From CAIVAT01 sp049317265 (GTDB lineage Bacteria > Bacteroidota > Bacteroidia > Bacteroidales > FEN-979), in NCBI GenBank assembly GCA_049317265.1, contig JBMOIP010000008.1:49158-113157 (forward strand): a DNA stretch of 64,000 nucleotides, written 5' to 3'. The notes beneath the pieces were generated by a model. That model did no database searches and was not told the origin of the DNA. It saw nothing but the letters and a program-made list of their open reading frames with translations. A program made the position numbers and the translations under genes. Positions within the stretch are counted from its first letter, which is position 1. The number at the start of each line of letters is the position of its first letter. Of this stretch, positions 8,868-17,695 are shown piece by piece.

Positions 8868-9584
8868 TTAATAGTTCATCGGAACCTCCATCAGGAGAAA
8901 TTCAGCGTCGCTTTCAGCCATTACAGAAAATGAATCGGCTTCCCATATTCCAAATCCATCGCGGGCTTGCAGTTGCTGCCCGTTTATTAAAACATCGCCG
9001 CTCAGAATAAATGCATAAACACCGTTCCCTTTTGCCTTTATCAGGTAATCCCTGGTGATTCCTTTATCAAATTGGGCCAGGTGAAACCAGGCGTTCTGGT
9101 GAATCCGGACCCCATTGTCTTCCGCAGTGGGAGAAACAATCTGCTGGAAATTATTGTGTCGGTCAGCTTTTTTTAAAGTGATCTGATCATAGCGGGGGGT
9201 AACATTTCGCTTATCAGGAAAAACCCAGATTTGCAGAAACTTAACCAGGCTGATTTTACTTTTGTTGTATTCGCTGTGTTGTATTCCGGTACCTGCACTC
9301 ATTATCTGTACATCGCCATGTTTTATCACAGCTACATTGCCCATGCTGTCCTTGTGCTCCAGGTCACCTTCCAGTGGAATGGAGATGATCTCCATGTTGT
9401 CGTGGGGATGCGTCCCAAATCCCATTCCGGCCTCCACGGTATCATCATTTAGTACACGCAATGCACCGAAATGAACGCGATCGGGGTTGTGGTAGTCGGC
9501 AAAGCTGAATGTATGCCTGCTATGTAACCATCCATGATTGGCCTCACCGCGGGTTTCTGATTTATGAAGAATTGTTTTTACCAT
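8868..9584 (-). CDS. Pirin family protein (YhhW-like bicupin)
   Basis: The 238-residue length and N-terminal cupin match the pirin family. Metal-ligand motifs are present: THPHDNMEI supplies two His, and GTGIQHSEYN supplies His and Glu. The start MVKTILHKSETRG and the GWLHSRHTFSFADY segment are characteristic. YhhW-type pirins bind iron and can show quercetinase activity in vitro; the role here is unknown. It lies convergent to the membrane protein at 8452. Confidence 0.93.
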   Translation of the reverse strand: MVKTILHKSETRGEANHGWLHSRHTFSFADYHNPDRVHFGALRVLNDDTVEAGMGFGTHPHDNMEIISIPLEGDLEHKDSMGNVAVIKHGDVQIMSAGTGIQHSEYNKSKISLVKFLQIWVFPDKRNVTPRYDQITLKKADRHNNFQQIVSPTAEDNGVRIHQNAWFHLAQFDKGITRDYLIKAKGNGVYAFILSGDVLINGQQLQARDGFGIWEADSFSVMAESDAEFLLMEVPMNY

Positions 9585-9753
9585 TTCAATGTAAATTTGC
9601 CTTCAAAATTAAAGAAAACTCTGCCTGCAGAGGAAACACGATGGCTGAAGTATGATCATTTGTTTAACCGAAAACCATCCCTCCTGGTCAGAGATCGAAA
9701 AACCGGGAATCGATGCCAACAAGGTAACAATATATTACAGCCCGGAGAGGTTG

Positions 9754-10140
9754 CTATAACATTTGCTTTGCTGATTCAACCGTAATCTCCAAAACCCTTG
9801 TGAGGAACGAAAATTTCTGTTTCATAAGATCATATTCCTCTCCGGCACTGATATATCTGGCTGTCCCATTAATGAGAAAACCTGTTCCGGGATAATCTTT
9901 ATATCCCAAAACATCTTTACTGCCCAGTGTTAATTTCACATGGCTGTTGACATTAACATTCTCCTCCGTTTTTCTAAAACCATAAGCAGGTATGAGGATA
10001 CGTTCATCCTCTGTTACCACAAGGTAAGAGTTCCAGGTATTCGCCACATGCGTTTCGACACCCCAGGATACGATGGAGACAACGCCTTCATGCTGTAATA
10101 CTTCCAGGAATTTTTCCGATAATTTTTTATTTTCACTCAT
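9754..10140 (-). CDS. Pyridoxamine 5'-phosphate oxidase family (FMN-binding split barrel) protein
   Basis: This is a 128-residue single-domain protein. The EVLQHEGVVSIVSWG start, the central ILIPAYGFRKTEENVNVNSHVKLTLGS segment and the GFLINGTARYIS strand match small PPOX-type flavin proteins. It is much shorter than PdxH and lacks that enzyme's C-terminal region, so general flavin reductase or F420/FMN-type activity is more likely than PLP synthesis. It is transcribed in the same direction as the pirin, but 169 bp separate them and no shared promoter is evident. Confidence 0.83.
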   Translation of the reverse strand: MSENKKLSEKFLEVLQHEGVVSIVSWGVETHVANTWNSYLVVTEDERILIPAYGFRKTEENVNVNSHVKLTLGSKDVLGYKDYPGTGFLINGTARYISAGEEYDLMKQKFSFLTRVLEITVESAKQML

Positions 10141-10245
10141 GTTGATAGGTTAAATTTGAGACAACCTGTTTCAAAAACAAAATTACCTGTTTAAATGAGT
10201 CAAAAAAATACACTGATTAAGAATTAACACTTGCCGCATAAGGCA

Positions 10246-11664
10246 TCATTGATTCGTCTGCTTTATAAATTTTCCGGTAAAGATATTTTTACCTTCTTTG
10301 GTCATTATATGAATAAAATAAATTCCACCAGATAAATGACTGACATCAATTTTCCTTACTTCTGACTGTTGAATCAACGCTCGTCCATTCACATCAATAA
10401 CAGAAAGGGTTATATCCTGCTTCAAGCCATTAATGAACAACATGTTTGAAACCGGATTAGGGTATAAACTGATCTCAGTACCAGTTTCATGTTCATCAAT
10501 ACTGTTGATGTTATTTTTCAAAAAGGTATAAATGTCCCTGTGTAAAAACTCTTGTCCGATTTTCATGTAATTCCCGGCAGAACAGACATAAACATCCAAT
10601 TCAGGGATATAAGTCAGCATATCTCCATATCCAAAAGCTGATCCGGTATGTCCATAACCATAAAACGGGCCGTTGTTATAACTTTTAAATCGCATCAAAC
10701 CATAACAATAGGCTCCCATATCACCGGTATTGGATACAACCGTGCTCATGGTATCCAGCCAGTTTTGCCCGATAAGCTGACCCGAGAATAACGCTTTGTG
10801 GAATTTTATCAAATCCGGTGTGTTGGACCATATGTCGGCAGCCCCATAACCCCAGGAATTACTGGCTTCCGTAAAATCGTAGGTCGAATCGGGGTCTAAT
10901 CCATTAGGGACGCCACCCTGGGGATAAAAAGCACCTTGCAAATATCCCCGCATAAAACTTCCTGTTGGGATACGATTAAAATCAGTATTAAGGAGACCGA
11001 GAGGCACAATGATACTGTCAGTAATAAGCTGTTGACATGTTTTGCCGGATATTGATTTTATTATTTCCGCCAACACATAAAAATTGGCATTGCTATAATT
11101 ATAGTTGCCAAAACCATTGCCTGCCGCATAACTCCATAAAAGCAATGAATCAACCGATATATCTTCAAACCGCTTCATGTAAATCCAGAAATTCAGTCTA
11201 CCCTGAAAATATGACTGAGGCTCACAAATCCCGGATGTATGGCTAAGCAATCGCCTGATGGTAATTTGATGATGATTATCATAGTTCTGAACAACCGAAG
11301 GAGGCAAAAATTTCCCTATGGTATCATCCATTTTCAATGAACCGGCCTGTATAAGTTTAAAAATACAGACAGTGGTAAACATTTTAGTTACGCTGGCAAT
11401 TTTAAATTTCATTTCTGGTGAAACTGAGTCATTTGAATGCAGCACAGAAACACCGGCTCCTTTTTCATAAACCCAAAATCCGGGTTTTTCAATACGGATA
11501 ACATGACCGGGAACAAAGCCCAATGTTTGATTGACATGTTCAGCAAACAAACTGTCTAATCCGTTTTTAATGCGAACAGGTGGTGCCTGTGCATACGCAA
11601 CGAATTCAAAAACAAATAAAAGAAAAGTTGATATGATTGTTTTTTTAAGGATTGCCGGTTTCAT
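10246..11664 (-). CDS. Secreted serine hydrolase (class C beta-lactamase fold) with T9SS sorting domain
   Basis: The 472-residue protein has a signal peptide (ending AYAQ) and a penicillin-binding/beta-lactamase catalytic domain. Catalytic motifs are S91-x-x-K94 in IASVTKMF, Y190-S-N192 and H339-T-G341. The C-terminal ~80 residues are a T9SS type A sorting domain (LYPNPVSNML ... GGIYFIHIMTKEG). An esterase, D-aminopeptidase or peptidase role outside the cell is more likely than antibiotic hydrolysis. It starts 20 bp after the HxlR regulator gene on the same strand, so the two are probably one transcript. Confidence 0.93.
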   Translation of the reverse strand: MKPAILKKTIISTFLLFVFEFVAYAQAPPVRIKNGLDSLFAEHVNQTLGFVPGHVIRIEKPGFWVYEKGAGVSVLHSNDSVSPEMKFKIASVTKMFTTVCIFKLIQAGSLKMDDTIGKFLPPSVVQNYDNHHQITIRRLLSHTSGICEPQSYFQGRLNFWIYMKRFEDISVDSLLLWSYAAGNGFGNYNYSNANFYVLAEIIKSISGKTCQQLITDSIIVPLGLLNTDFNRIPTGSFMRGYLQGAFYPQGGVPNGLDPDSTYDFTEASNSWGYGAADIWSNTPDLIKFHKALFSGQLIGQNWLDTMSTVVSNTGDMGAYCYGLMRFKSYNNGPFYGYGHTGSAFGYGDMLTYIPELDVYVCSAGNYMKIGQEFLHRDIYTFLKNNINSIDEHETGTEISLYPNPVSNMLFINGLKQDITLSVIDVNGRALIQQSEVRKIDVSHLSGGIYFIHIMTKEGKNIFTGKFIKQTNQ

Positions 11665-11684
11665 AAATTGTATATCTAACTTTG

Positions 11685-12080
11685 TTAGACCCTTACAAAA
11701 TCTTCGGTTTCAGAAATTACTTTCATGAAATGCTGCAACTCCTCATTGTCATTCATCAATTCCGGAAAATCAAGCAGCCGTTTCACACCCCACTGCCGAA
11801 GAACTATAATTACCGGTAACAAGGTTTTGCCATAATCGGTGAGCGAATATTCCACTTTAGGCGGAACCTCGGCAAAAACCTTCCGGTTAATCACACCTTC
11901 CTTTTCAAGGTCCTTCAAATCAGCGTTGAAGATTTTAAGGGAACATTTCGGCATCTTCTTGTGCAATTCTCCAAATCTTAAGGGATATTCCCGGAGATAC
12001 CATAAGATTACTGCCTTCCATTTCCCCCCAATGATGTTCATTGTGGCGGTTATCGGACATGAAACTTCAACTTTTCTCAT
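11685..12080 (-). CDS. HxlR family winged-helix transcriptional regulator
   Basis: The 131-residue protein matches HxlR through most of its length: CPITATMNIIGGKWKAVILWYL, RFGELHKKMP, LKDLEKEGVINRKV, and PPKVEYSLTDYGKTLLPV. The conserved Cys near the N-terminus (Cys8) is present; in some family members it senses thiol or electrophile stress. The serine hydrolase gene follows on the same strand. Two direct repeats in the promoter region (12117-12151) are candidate binding sites, so autoregulation is likely (inference). Confidence 0.93.
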   Translation of the reverse strand: MRKVEVSCPITATMNIIGGKWKAVILWYLREYPLRFGELHKKMPKCSLKIFNADLKDLEKEGVINRKVFAEVPPKVEYSLTDYGKTLLPVIIVLRQWGVKRLLDFPELMNDNEELQHFMKVISETEDFVRV

Positions 12081-12116
12081 TTATTTTTCTCCCTGAATTT
12101 CAAGTGTGATGGTAAT

Positions 12117-12151
12117 CTTCACTTTTGGTTACATTACTTCACTTTTGGTTA
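12117..12151 (-). promoter_or_regulatory. Candidate HxlR operator: two direct repeats
   Basis: The 15-mer CTTCACTTTTGGTTA occurs at 12117-12131 and again at 12137-12151, exact copies 20 bp apart, which is two helical turns. They lie 37-71 bp upstream of the hxlR-like start codon (12080), in the divergent gap to the gene at 12216. Position and spacing fit tandem dimer binding by the regulator itself. Confidence 0.6.
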
Positions 12152-12173
12152 GTTATTGACTTTATGGGATAAT

Positions 12174-12191
12174 GGTTGCAAATTTGCAACC
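12174..12191. promoter_or_regulatory. Perfect 18-bp palindrome upstream of the gene at 12216
   Basis: GGTTGCAAATTTGCAACC is its own reverse complement. It ends 24 bp before the chosen start codon of the secreted propeller gene. It may be a protein-binding site or part of the transcript leader. It differs from the adjacent HxlR-type direct repeats, so a second factor is possible. Confidence 0.5.
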
Positions 12192-12215
12192 TGAATGTGC
12201 AAATTCCAAATAAAT

Positions 12216-13991
12216 ATGAAAAAAATTATCACGACCGGAATAGTTTTCATGACAATTGCTGTTAATGTCATTTCACAAAATTATCTTGCCATGGTATACA
12301 GTAGCAATGGCATGGAGTATGGCAAAGCCAATGCTGTGGATAATGACACGAACTATATCAACGGTGCATTGTTCCAGAACACCATCAATGTTGACCCGGA
12401 TGGGACATATACGCTTACAGCTCCGGGGGCTACGACCCAGGTTGCAATAACCAAGTATAATAAGCATGGCGAACTTCTCTGGGGTTTTCATGTCGGTGGG
12501 ACAACCACGTCGGAGGCCCCGCATGGAATTGGGTGTGATAACAACAATAATATTTATATAACAGGTTATTTTGGTTCAACTACCCTGGCTGGGCCTCAGA
12601 CAGCCAGCTTTAATCCTTTGGGAGGTGGTAATGTATCGACTCAGGGTAATGAGGATTGCTTTGTGGCAAAATATGGTTCAGACGGAAGTTATCAATGGGC
12701 ATTCGGTCTTGGGAATATTGGTCAGAATACCCAGGAACGGTCATGGGATATTGCCGTAGAGCCTAATGGCGATTTTTATGTTGCCGGGGGTTTTCACGGA
12801 ACGATGAACTTCAATCCGCTGGGGACCATGATGAATTACGCTCTTCCCGATACCTTAGCCGGACTTTACATCGCAAAATACAATACAAACGGTATTTGCC
12901 AGTGGGTCATTTCTTTGGATGCCCAGACAACAAGTGTTTTCAATGAAGGTTATGCCACCTGCGACATTGATGGTTTCGGAAGCCTCTACGTTGCAGGAAA
13001 TTTCCGGGGTACAAGTGTGAATTTCAATCCTTTGGGAACGTCTTCATCCCTCAGCAGTAGCGGTCTGTGCGACATTTTCATCGGGAAATACAATACTGGT
13101 AACGGTGTGTTGCAATGGGTGAAGAAAATCGGAAGCACGGCACAGGATATTGTTTCGCCAGGGGCCTTGCGATGCGATCACAACGGCCATCCCTGTTTTA
13201 CAGGCAGACTTTCGGGAACAAACACTGTGAACTTTGACCCGAACGGGGGCACAGTCAATGTGTCAAATTCTGCACTTTACCTTACTTCATTTTTCCCGGA
13301 AGGCGACCTTCGGTTTGCAACAGGATTTAACAGTGGGACCGGTGATGGGGGACATCGGGTTGCTTTCGATGATCAAAATAATATCTACATGGCAGGATGG
13401 ATGAACGGCACCGTAAATTTTGGACAGGGAATCACCAGAACGGCCTACTCTCCGACTGCCGATGTCTTTCTTTCAAAATTTACCAACAGTGGCGACTGCA
13501 TCTGGGCTTTTAATTTCGGTGGTATTGGCAGTACAGCAAACAACATCTGTGCGGGATTGTCTGTTGACCAGGAGAACAACCCGATAATCACAGGGCAATT
13601 ATATGGAACTGACGCGGATGTCGATCCGGGAAGCGGCATCTTTAATCTCAGCAGTGCAGGAAATAATGATTGCTTTTTGATTAAATATACCAGTGCCGGT
13701 CAATTGTGGACAAATGACTCAACTGCCACAGGGTTTAAAAATCCAACCGTTGATTTGGCTGATAAAGTAGTGATTTACCCGAATCCTGCTTCAAGCCATA
13801 TCAAAATTCAAGGGATAAGAAGTGATACCAGATCAAGATTTGAAATTATCGATTTTCATGGGAATATAAGTCAATATGGAATAATCTCAGGTCAGCCTAT
13901 CGATATATCTTCACTGCCTGGAGGAATTTATCTTATAAGGGCAGAGGGCACATCAGGTCGGTTTATGAAAAGAGTCATGGTTTTACGATAA
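12216..13991 (+). CDS. Secreted SBBP-type beta-propeller protein with T9SS type A sorting domain
   Basis: The ATG at 12216 gives a clean signal peptide (MKKIITTGIVFM ... NVISQ); an in-frame ATG at 12195 would add seven unlikely residues. The body consists of ~60-residue repeats with NNIYITGYF/FYVAGGFHGTMNFNPLG cores and FVAKYGSDGSYQWAF edges. It therefore belongs to the same SBBP-like group as the protein at 6716, with NFNPLG replacing DFDPGPG in many repeats. The C-terminal sorting domain starts IYPNPASSH and ends GGIYLIRAEG...VMVLR. A surface-exposed or released product is expected. Confidence 0.9.
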   Translation: MKKIITTGIVFMTIAVNVISQNYLAMVYSSNGMEYGKANAVDNDTNYINGALFQNTINVDPDGTYTLTAPGATTQVAITKYNKHGELLWGFHVGGTTTSEAPHGIGCDNNNNIYITGYFGSTTLAGPQTASFNPLGGGNVSTQGNEDCFVAKYGSDGSYQWAFGLGNIGQNTQERSWDIAVEPNGDFYVAGGFHGTMNFNPLGTMMNYALPDTLAGLYIAKYNTNGICQWVISLDAQTTSVFNEGYATCDIDGFGSLYVAGNFRGTSVNFNPLGTSSSLSSSGLCDIFIGKYNTGNGVLQWVKKIGSTAQDIVSPGALRCDHNGHPCFTGRLSGTNTVNFDPNGGTVNVSNSALYLTSFFPEGDLRFATGFNSGTGDGGHRVAFDDQNNIYMAGWMNGTVNFGQGITRTAYSPTADVFLSKFTNSGDCIWAFNFGGIGSTANNICAGLSVDQENNPIITGQLYGTDADVDPGSGIFNLSSAGNNDCFLIKYTSAGQLWTNDSTATGFKNPTVDLADKVVIYPNPASSHIKIQGIRSDTRSRFEIIDFHGNISQYGIISGQPIDISSLPGGIYLIRAEGTSGRFMKRVMVLR

Positions 13992-14041
13992 TTTGGAAGA
14001 AACGCTGTACCTGAAAATTTCCCTGATCCCGGTGGGCAAGG

Positions 14042-14509
14042 TTATTTTTCACGGGTTGAAAAGGAATAGTCGAATTCAATGGATTCAACCCGGATGTCCT
14101 TATTGGTCGGATTGAATTCATCGACCGACCATTTTACCGGGTATGCATCATTAAACCGCCACATGCTGAGTACCTCCTCCTTGTCATTCTTCAGCTGAAC
14201 CAGGATTGTTTTGCGTTTGATAACCGTTGACAGGTCGCCCTGCAGTGTTTTTATACACCAGTCTGCCAGGTTAGACTCCCGGGCGATTAAACCACTTTTC
14301 AATTCCAGCTTTCCATGCTGTGCGTTTTTCGGAGCAGTGTGAACAAAATTGTTCAAGCTGCCCTCTTCATTGATGCCGGTAGTGATTTCCGTTGCTATAC
14401 CTGACACTTCCAGGAACTCTATTTCCGGTTTTCTCTCAGGTTTGATGACCTCGTCGGGAAACACAATCGTGAAAGAAAAGGCGGGTTGTATTGTATTGTT
14501 TAGTTTCAT
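14042..14509 (-). CDS. Phage T4 gp19-like tail tube protein, isolated copy
   Basis: Starting at the ATG at 14509 (an in-frame ATG at 14530 is also possible), the product is 155 residues. The pattern is that of gp19-type tube proteins: EFLEVSGIATEITTGINEEG, KLELKSGL, ADWCIKTLQGD, a KTILVQLKNDKEEVLSMWRFNDAYPVKW strand run and VESIEFDYS at the end. These proteins form the inner tube of contractile tails and extracellular contractile injection systems. No sheath, baseplate, ATPase or spike gene lies nearby; the neighbours are an efflux operon and a secreted protein. It is either an orphan gene borrowed for another use or a remnant. Confidence 0.82.
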   Translation of the reverse strand: MKLNNTIQPAFSFTIVFPDEVIKPERKPEIEFLEVSGIATEITTGINEEGSLNNFVHTAPKNAQHGKLELKSGLIARESNLADWCIKTLQGDLSTVIKRKTILVQLKNDKEEVLSMWRFNDAYPVKWSVDEFNPTNKDIRVESIEFDYSFSTREK

Positions 14510-14638
14510 AAAAGTTTTTAATCTACACAAAGGTGGTTAATTTTGATGATTTATACGGTTGCAGTAAACTGTAATAATGCCGGGACAAACGGGACGATTG
14601 TCTCCATGCAGATATCAACCAGCTATAGGTCCGCCATA

Positions 14639-17600
14639 TCATTCCAGCGTTGGCGGCATCAGTTTATAAATGACCGGTGTAACAATCCTGGAAAGAAGGG
14701 TCGAACTGATCAGGCCGCCGATAATAACGATCGCCAGCGGCGATATGAGTGGATTCGTCGATATCGCGATAGGCATCAGGCCGCCGATGGCAGTCAGTGA
14801 GGTGAGAATGATGGGCAGGAACCTGATCTCGGAAGCGCTCCGGATCGCCTCCTCAAGCGGGGTTCCTTCAAGTCTCATCTGGTTCGTGAAATCAACAAGC
14901 AAGATGGTGTTCTTGACTTCAATCCCCGCAAGCGCGATCAGCCCGATGATCGCAACGAAAGAAACCGAATTCCCGGTAATCCAGAGGGCAACCATCGCCC
15001 CTACCAGTCCCAGCGGGATGACCGAAAGCACGATCAGGGTGTTACGGAACGACTTGAACAGAAGGATGAGGACGGCAATGAACAGGAAGGTGGCGACAAT
15101 GATGATCCCTGTAAACCCGCCAAACGATTCATTGCGGCTCTCAAACTCTCCTCCCATGCTGTAGGAATAGCCTGCCGGAAGTGAAAATTTATCCATCCTG
15201 CCAATGACTTCGGTATTGACATTATCGCTCAGAAATCCTTTTTTTACAAATGCGGTTACTGAGACCGTGCGGCTTTTATTGTAATGGTTGATGGTAAGAG
15301 GAGATGCTTCCAGCTGCAGTTTCGCAAGTTGCTGCAAAGGGACGGCAGTTCCCTGGTAACTATTGACATACAGGTTGTTGAACGCATCCATCCTTGGCTT
15401 GCCATCGCGGGGTGTGCCGACCAGGATATCGAACGAAGTGCCCGTTTCATCGGTGAATTTTCCTGATTTTATTCCCGCCACAGCCATTCTCACGGTCTGC
15501 CCTATGTTCACGGTGGGAATCCCCAGCTGCCGGGCCTTGTCTTTGTTGACTTCCACCACGATGTCGCTCTTCAGGTTGCTGACCGGGTTGTCGATATACA
15601 TCGTCCCCTGTGTGTTTTTCAGAAGCATCTCAACTCTGCCTGCAAGGTTCCTGAGCGTGTCGAGGTTTTCACCGAACAACCTCACCTCAACCGGGGCAAG
15701 CACGGGAGGGCCCTGCTCAAAATTCTTGACCTCGATCTTTGCTCCGGGATAAGAGCTCCATTTGTGCCGCAGGGCTTCGATCAGCTCCAGTTTCTTTTTT
15801 GCCGGTGTATGCTGATCAAGCTGAACAAAGATCTCAGCAAAATCGGTACGCACATTCGCCTGGATCACATTGTAGTATACCTGTGGATTGCCCTTTCCTA
15901 CATTCGAAGCATAGTACTTCACAAGGGGCATGGTACCGAGTTCCTTTTCAATATTCCTGGTCACGGAATCGGTGTACGCCAGCCCTGACTGCAGAGGGGT
16001 TTCTATGCGGACCAGGAACTGCGGCTTTTCTGATGCCGGGAACAGGCTGAACCCGGTCACCTTGAACAACCCAATGGAACCGGCGAATAGAGCGAGTGAG
16101 ATGCCCACGGTGATCCATGGTTTTTCAAGAGCCTTGTCGAGGGTCCTGGAATATACTCCGCTGATCAGGAAACGTTTCATTCCCCTCATGAAGATGTTCC
16201 CTTCCGATGGTCCGTGCTCTTCCTTCAGAATGTAGCCTGAAACGAGCGGAATGACGGTAAGCGAAACAACCATCGATGCGAGTACACACATCATAACCGC
16301 CATGGGCAGTGCCCGTATAAAATCTCCTGAAGCCTCGGGAAGGAAGGCCAGGGGGAGGAATGCGATGATCAGGGTTACGGTGCATCCTACCACGGCAAGC
16401 CCGATCTGCCGGGTTGCCCTGACAACGGATTCTTTCCTGCTGAACCCCTGCATCATCCATCGCTCAATGTTCTCGATTACCACAATGCTGTCGTCGACCA
16501 GCAAACCCAGGGCCACTACCAGTCCGACGATACTAAGCTGCGTCAGCGTGAATCCCGTCAAATTGAGAAGGATGATCCCGATAGCCAGGGAAAGTGGTAT
16601 TGAGATCATGACCACCAGCGAGGAACGGAATCCGAGTGGCAGCAGGGTAATGGAAACAAGCAGGATGGCGATGAGAAAATCTGTCCCCAGTCCGCTGAGT
16701 CTTTTATTTACGTTATCGGCCTGGTCAAAGTTCTGCACCATATCGATGTTCTGCGGAAGTGTTTTCCCGAATTTTTCGATCACTGGGTTGTAGGCTTCCT
16801 GGGTGGCTGTAATGTTCTCTCCCGGCTTCTGCGCTGCTACCACAAAGACGCAGCGGTGCCCGTTCAGGCGGGTCCTGTAATCATCTGAGGCAATATCCTG
16901 GTAAACATCGGCGATGTCTTTGAGAAAGACATTCCTCCCTCCGGCCGAATACACGATTGTATTTTTGATATCCTCGATGCCGGTGAACTTTTCGCTGGTT
17001 TTTACATTGAAGGATTTATTTCCGGCCTCGATACTGCCACCGGGTATTCCTGATAACTCACTCTGTATCGAACCAAACACCGCATTCAATGGAAGATTCA
17101 TCCTGGCCATCTTTTCGGGATGAAGGTCAACTCTCACGATCTGCTCATCGAGGCCGTGGATCTCGACGTTTTTCAGTGCCGGGATCTTTTCAAGCTCATC
17201 CTGGAGATCTTCCGCCTTCTTCCTCAGTTTTTCCGAAGAGACATTCTCCGAAACAAGGGCGATCTGAAGAATATTGACGCTCGATGGTGTGAACTTCTGC
17301 ACTTCAATACTGGCAATTTCCTGCGGCAGGTCCTTCTTCAGGGAATTCACCTCCCTGACCAGTTCCTGGTACTTCTCGTCCACATTGCTGTTATATTTGT
17401 ATTCCACGGTCAGAACGGCAATCCCGTCGCCTATCCTGGTCTTGATTCGCTTGATGTTTTCGAGTGCGTAGACTTTCTTTTCAATCGGGCTTACGACTTC
17501 CTCTTCCATGTCCTTCGGACTGGTCCCGGGATAGATCACCACCACCGGGAACATCGGGCTTTGCATTTCCGGGTCTTCCGAACGCGGCATGGTCATAATG

Positions 17601-17683
17601 GTTGAAATGCCCAGTACGACCACCATCAGGAACATAACCAGGGTGAACTGGGGGTTTTTTATGGCTAATTCAGAAATTTTCAT
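14639..17683 (-). CDS. RND family efflux permease (inner membrane, AcrB/HAE1-like)
   Basis: The 1014-residue protein has the RND layout: an N-terminal helix, a large periplasmic loop, five helices, a second periplasmic loop and six helices. The N-terminus has PRSEDPEMQSPMFPVVVIYPG. The proton-relay pair in TM4 is present in GLLVDDSIVVIENIERW, and a second-half equivalent region reads GLIALAGIEVKNTILLVDF. It should export small molecules using the proton gradient, together with the adaptor (17696) and TolC-like channel (18748) in the same operon. The operon order is TolC, adaptor, permease, with 12 bp before this gene. Confidence 0.96.
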   Translation of the reverse strand: MKISELAIKNPQFTLVMFLMVVVLGISTIMTMPRSEDPEMQSPMFPVVVIYPGTSPKDMEEEVVSPIEKKVYALENIKRIKTRIGDGIAVLTVEYKYNSNVDEKYQELVREVNSLKKDLPQEIASIEVQKFTPSSVNILQIALVSENVSSEKLRKKAEDLQDELEKIPALKNVEIHGLDEQIVRVDLHPEKMARMNLPLNAVFGSIQSELSGIPGGSIEAGNKSFNVKTSEKFTGIEDIKNTIVYSAGGRNVFLKDIADVYQDIASDDYRTRLNGHRCVFVVAAQKPGENITATQEAYNPVIEKFGKTLPQNIDMVQNFDQADNVNKRLSGLGTDFLIAILLVSITLLPLGFRSSLVVMISIPLSLAIGIILLNLTGFTLTQLSIVGLVVALGLLVDDSIVVIENIERWMMQGFSRKESVVRATRQIGLAVVGCTVTLIIAFLPLAFLPEASGDFIRALPMAVMMCVLASMVVSLTVIPLVSGYILKEEHGPSEGNIFMRGMKRFLISGVYSRTLDKALEKPWITVGISLALFAGSIGLFKVTGFSLFPASEKPQFLVRIETPLQSGLAYTDSVTRNIEKELGTMPLVKYYASNVGKGNPQVYYNVIQANVRTDFAEIFVQLDQHTPAKKKLELIEALRHKWSSYPGAKIEVKNFEQGPPVLAPVEVRLFGENLDTLRNLAGRVEMLLKNTQGTMYIDNPVSNLKSDIVVEVNKDKARQLGIPTVNIGQTVRMAVAGIKSGKFTDETGTSFDILVGTPRDGKPRMDAFNNLYVNSYQGTAVPLQQLAKLQLEASPLTINHYNKSRTVSVTAFVKKGFLSDNVNTEVIGRMDKFSLPAGYSYSMGGEFESRNESFGGFTGIIIVATFLFIAVLILLFKSFRNTLIVLSVIPLGLVGAMVALWITGNSVSFVAIIGLIALAGIEVKNTILLVDFTNQMRLEGTPLEEAIRSASEIRFLPIILTSLTAIGGLMPIAISTNPLISPLAIVIIGGLISSTLLSRIVTPVIYKLMPPTLE

Positions 17684-17695
17684 GGGTCAACGATA

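Noticed and set aside
14670..17600. Long reading frames on the plus strand opposite the RND permease
   Set aside because: They are antisense to a strong efflux gene, have no domains and match its composition; typical shadows of a GC-richer gene.
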